Source: Chamaecyparis obtusa (Eukaryota; Streptophyta; Pinopsida; Cupressales; Cupressaceae). From it: a stretch of DNA of 64,000 bases. The DNA lies in the NCBI GenBank assembly GCA_027943335.1, contig BSBK01000525.1, forward strand, positions 1,504,501 to 1,568,500. Direction: 5' to 3'. Positions 62,555-64,000 of this stretch are shown piece by piece. The notes under the pieces are model-generated. The model was not told the origin of the DNA and made no database searches. It was given only the letters and a program-made list of their open reading frames with translations. The stretch's first letter is position 1; each line of letters opens with the position of its first letter. The translations under genes were made by a program, and so were the position numbers.

Positions 62555-64000
62555 CTTCACAAAACAAAAGTTCCATAGTTCTGCAACCTTCTTTACTACT
62601 CACTTACTATTTCAATGCCAACAATCTCAATTTTCTTCAGAATAACTTTGAGCATAGAAAGCAATGAAATCCTACCTGTATAATAGTATACTAATAAAAG
62701 TATCTTCATAGAATTAGGGTTAATTATCAATAATAAATGAAATTGAAACTAAATTAAACCACAATAGAGAAACTATTTATCTAAATCAATGATTAATTGA
62801 GCATCCTATGGCTCTCTAACTAAGATGTTAATGAATAAGCTCTCAGCAAGCTCTCATTAATGACAGTCCTAGAATGAGAATGATAAAGATAAACAATATG
62901 CTAAAGCTAAAAATTATCAAGATAAATGCTAAAATGCTCTCAAATGCCTTTCTAAACTCAAATTGCAAGAGGTTGGATGCAATTCTCAGATATGTGGTTA
63001 TTCTTTTAATGAAGGAATTTGTCTTCCTTTTATAGATTTTTCCAATGGTAGGGGGTGTAGTTGGGTTTGATCATGATTAAGCCTTGGTTGAGTCCTTGGT
63101 TCCACCCTTTGAAGACAAAGAAAAGTTTGTGTCCTCAAAGCTTGGGACAAGTAGACAAGATCAATGGTCAAGATGCCTCTTCACTTTGAGTGAATGACAT
63201 TCAATTGGGCTTGATCCAAGTGCATGTCTTTCCTTTAATCTCATTGGTTGATTGATTTTCCTCTTTTTTGTTGTTGTTGAGAGTAATTGATTTATTAATT
63301 GATTTAATTGATTTATTTTAGCCATGCACCCCTTGAATGGGTTGAATTTAATTTAATCCAAAACTATACAATTAATTCAATTAATTGTATTTTGATTTGA
63401 TTGCACTTGATTAAAATGTTCTCAATTTTGATTGATCTTGAATTATGATTTGATTTTCATTTTGATTGGCTAATTATGCATCATGATTCAATTGATTCAA
63501 TTTTTTCCTTGATTTGGTCTAATTTAATTTGATTTTCTTTGATTTTCCTTTGTCCATTTTTAGGTGATTACAAATGCCGATCTTTGAGTTGATGTGTGAA
63601 GCATGTCGATTCAAAGAATACTCTGATCTGGCTGAATTGACAAGTCTTGATTCAATGATGGTCAATCTCTGATGTTTGTTCTTAATGTTTTTCAATGGTT
63701 GATACTTTGATTTTTGATATGAAGTTCATGCAAATAATGATTGATATGAAACTCTCCTGATTGATGTGATTCTCTGATGAACGTTCCTGATATGATGGCT
63801 GATTTGATGATCGGTCCTAATTTTGTATTCCTGATTTGATGATTGATATGATGATCGGTCCTGATATGATGATTGAATTCGATATGATGCCCCTTTCATT
63901 TGATTATGAAAAAATTTCTAATAAATTTTTTTGCTTTGATTCAATTATCTGTCTCTAATTTTGATGATGTTGATCTGATTATCCGATGGTATGCCCCCTC
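62555..64000. other. Low-complexity TGATT/TTGATT-rich DNA
   Basis: No gene. From about 63250 onward, irregular repeats of TTGATTTGATTT-like and then GATTGATATGATGATCGGTC-like units dominate (63680-63890). It could be LTR or leader sequence of an element continuing outside the window. Confidence 0.5.

Noticed and set aside
62611..62625. TGTTGGCATT preceded by GAGAT on the minus strand, like a PPT-LTR junction
   Set aside because: What follows is an ORF start within 70 bases and does not match any copia LTR in the window.

Overview
This window reads as repeat-dense intergenic DNA from a large-genome seed plant. I see no host gene, tRNA gene, rRNA gene or CRISPR array. Almost everything I can assign is LTR retrotransposon: Ty1/copia elements with Sirevirus-like features, Ty3/gypsy elements, solo LTRs, and elements nested inside others. 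Copia PBSs complementary to initiator-Met tRNA, multiple polypurine tracts and a C-rich hairpin near the LTR end all fit a plant. A gymnosperm is my guess from overall style; it is not shown by any single sequence. Every pol-type gene is broken by stops or frameshifts.

Layout. 1-99 is the tail of an LTR. 100-2608 is unassigned. 2609-3799 is a solo LTR, followed by a TA/TG microsatellite. 4488-22201 is copia element A with two LTRs of 1,488 bp each. Three insertions split A: element B (6850-14224, minus strand, TSD GCTAC), solo LTR G (15429-16537, same family as B) and solo LTR H (17102-18602, TSD CTAAG). A second microsatellite (22202-22571) is followed by gypsy element C (about 22572-39046), whose 3' LTR is split by a 2.7 kb LTR-like insertion, E (33280-35998). 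39047-46174 is a decayed minus-strand gypsy element J with an extra ORF after integrase. J is fused at about 46174 to a truncated copia pol fragment (to about 48305). 49231-58362 is a giant palindrome, F (TSD CCTTA), carrying nested element D (50865-58179, TSD TTCAC) in its right arm. 59095-62554 holds a long degenerate minus-strand ORF of unknown type. The rest is low-complexity, TGATT-rich DNA.

The most unusual unit is the B/D/G family. It has complete LTRs, PBS and PPTs but no protease, integrase, RT or RNase H. Instead it carries two long ORFs in both full copies. ORF1 is about 400 codons, a coiled coil followed by five CCHC zinc knuckles. ORF2 is about 1,030-1,090 codons of unknown function. 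Both stay in one reading frame throughout, interrupted only by point stops that differ between copies. I infer a non-autonomous family that borrows pol from a Sirevirus-like partner. A second notable item is palindrome F. Its turn coincides with a hairpin whose loop is conserved in two other places, which suggests snap-back (self-primed) cDNA synthesis before integration.

By-eye divergence over short stretches is about 3% between the LTRs of B, and about 5-6% for A, C, D and the arms of F. This fits the nesting order. All assignments come from reading the sequence; no database search was possible.
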